Notes under the pieces: model-generated
Told to the model about the DNA's origin: nothing
What the model saw: only the letters and a program-made list of their open reading frames with translations
The model's database searches: none
Part shown: piece by piece, positions 33,331 through 34,045 of the stretch
How the letters are laid out: every line of letters begins with the position of its first letter
How positions within the stretch are numbered: the stretch's first letter is position 1
Program-made: the position numbers and the translations under genes
Origin: an uncultured Bacteroidota bacterium
GTDB taxonomy: Bacteria; Bacteroidota; Bacteroidia; Chitinophagales; Chitinophagaceae
Assembly: GCA_903858475.1 (NCBI GenBank)
Contig: CAIOIZ010000087.1
Span: 1 to 34,045 of the forward strand
Direction: 5' to 3'
DNA length: 34,045 nucleotides

Positions 33331-33831
33331 TTAGTGACATTTAAAATAATCGAAGGGCTCCAAACATTCATTGCATTGATAGAGCGCCTTGCAGGCGGTG
33401 CTGCCAAACTCACTGATTAGTCGGGTATTATGCGCATTGCATTGCGGACATTCAACGCCATCGGCAGGGATACTGAATTTTTTATCTGGGGCAGCAATAC
33501 CATAGGTTTTTAATTTTTCTTTACCCGCTGCTGTCATCCAATCGGTGGTCCAGGCTGGTGATAAAACTTGTTCAATGCGTATATCAGTATAGCCATTTTC
33601 TAATAGGGCTAATCGAATTTCCATGTTAATCATATCCACCGCGGGACAACCATTGTATGTTGGGGTGATGCCAATAGTGACAGTAGGGTTGTCTAAATTG
33701 CGTGTATTCGATAACGTTATGCTTCTGATGATGCCCAAATCCATTATACTCAATACGGGTATTTCGGGATCAGAAATCTTTTCGAGTACCTGCCTTATTT
33801 TATTTTCTTCAGTTTCCATGGAATTTACCAT
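33331..33831 (-). CDS. paaD: Phenylacetyl-CoA epoxidase subunit PaaD (PaaJ), iron-sulfur assembly-like
   Basis: About 166 residues. PaaD is needed for activity of the PaaABCE ring 1,2-epoxidase, probably in maturation of its metal site. The N-terminal MIP18/DUF59-like domain is seen in VLEKISDPEIPVLSIMDLG and GITPTYNGCPAVDMINMEI. The C-terminal zinc ribbon has CPQCN, STACKALYQCNEC and ends EPFDYFKCH, as usual. The ATG at 33831 overlaps the paaC stop (ATGGTAA), which suggests translational coupling; an ATG at 33819 is an alternative. It is followed by the paaG-like gene after 110 bases. Confidence 0.93.
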   Translation of the reverse strand: MVNSMETEENKIRQVLEKISDPEIPVLSIMDLGIIRSITLSNTRNLDNPTVTIGITPTYNGCPAVDMINMEIRLALLENGYTDIRIEQVLSPAWTTDWMTAAGKEKLKTYGIAAPDKKFSIPADGVECPQCNAHNTRLISEFGSTACKALYQCNECLEPFDYFKCH

Positions 33832-34045
33832 TCGCAATTGGGATAAGTTCTTTGCATGTATTGCAGATCGGTGAGTATGAAACCCAGGTGTTCGGTATGT
33901 GTACCAGTTTTACCACCTGTTTGAAAATAGGTGTTTTCAGGAATGGGTATCCTTGCTTCAGCTAACAGTAGTTGTAACTTGGCTAACCAGTTTTCATTTA
34001 AAGCTTTAAAATCAATACCACTAATCAATTCGTATGGGGTAGCTA
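33825..34045 (-). CDS. paaC: Phenylacetyl-CoA epoxidase subunit PaaC, C-terminal part (gene runs off the window)
   Basis: Only about the last 73 codons are visible; the frame stays open to the window edge, so the start lies beyond 34045. PaaC is the structural partner of the di-iron subunit PaaA in the epoxidase. The visible part reads ATPYELISGIDFKALNEN at its upstream end, then LLAEARIPIPENTYFQTGGK, and ends with the conserved tail GTHTEHLGFILTDLQYMQRT, YPNCEW. It overlaps paaD by 7 bases. The TTG at 34028 is not the start. Confidence 0.9.
   Translation of the reverse strand, partial: ATPYELISGIDFKALNENWLAKLQLLLAEARIPIPENTYFQTGGKTGTHTEHLGFILTDLQYMQRTYPNCEW

Overview
The window looks like the chromosome of an aerobic, AT-rich member of the Bacteroidota, most likely family Chitinophagaceae (inferred from protein character; no database was searched). 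Supporting signs are many signal peptides ending in -AQ, several Bacteroidota-type promoters (TTG or TTTG, about 20 bases, TAnnTTTG or TAnnTTTA), few Shine-Dalgarno sites, a heme A synthase and a phenylacetyl-CoA epoxidase cluster. I see no rRNA, tRNA, CRISPR array, insertion sequence or phage gene. Gene density is high. The longest non-coding stretches (7958-8179, 16417-16639 and 21029-21266) are all under 300 bases.

Layout. 1-7957: a 5'-truncated N-acetylmuramoyl-L-alanine amidase; on the minus strand a DASS dicarboxylate transporter followed by a secreted sortilin-like beta-propeller; then on the plus strand an AhpD-like protein and a lone 2-oxoacid:ferredoxin oxidoreductase beta subunit ending in a terminator. 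8180-15360: a compact plus-strand run holding a GNAT acetyltransferase, a PqqD-like small protein, an ATP-grasp ligase, a PLP-dependent decarboxylase of the LysA type, a urea-transporter/M23-peptidase fusion, an outer-membrane barrel and a TPR protein. Gene gaps are short or negative and the run ends in a strong hairpin. This is the most unusual part of the window.

15427-27645: mainly housekeeping genes. They are asd (with a long leader that may attenuate), a lamin-tail-domain surface protein, a subtilisin-like protease, a PfkB kinase, a Sua5/YciO protein, a small lipoprotein, a second GNAT, a small basic secreted protein, rnhB, the heme A synthase, a YegS-like lipid kinase, a small secreted protein and a FabH-type synthase. 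27796-31373: obgE, a secreted protein of unknown function, a CPBP-like membrane protein and a lipoprotein. 31375-34045 (minus strand): the distal part of a phenylacetate catabolic cluster, in transcription order paaC (partial), paaD, a PaaG-like isomerase/hydratase with its own promoter, a PaaI-like thioesterase and a PaaY-like hexapeptide protein.

Functional reading. The paa genes give aerobic CoA-dependent breakdown of phenylacetate, with PaaI and PaaY probably clearing dead-end CoA thioesters. The 8.7-15.4 kb run combines enzymes suited to building a small amino-acid-derived or peptide-like molecule (carrier-like protein, ligase, decarboxylase) with inner-membrane, periplasmic and outer-membrane proteins. 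I suggest it makes and moves, or senses, such a molecule; that is inference from the gene content alone.
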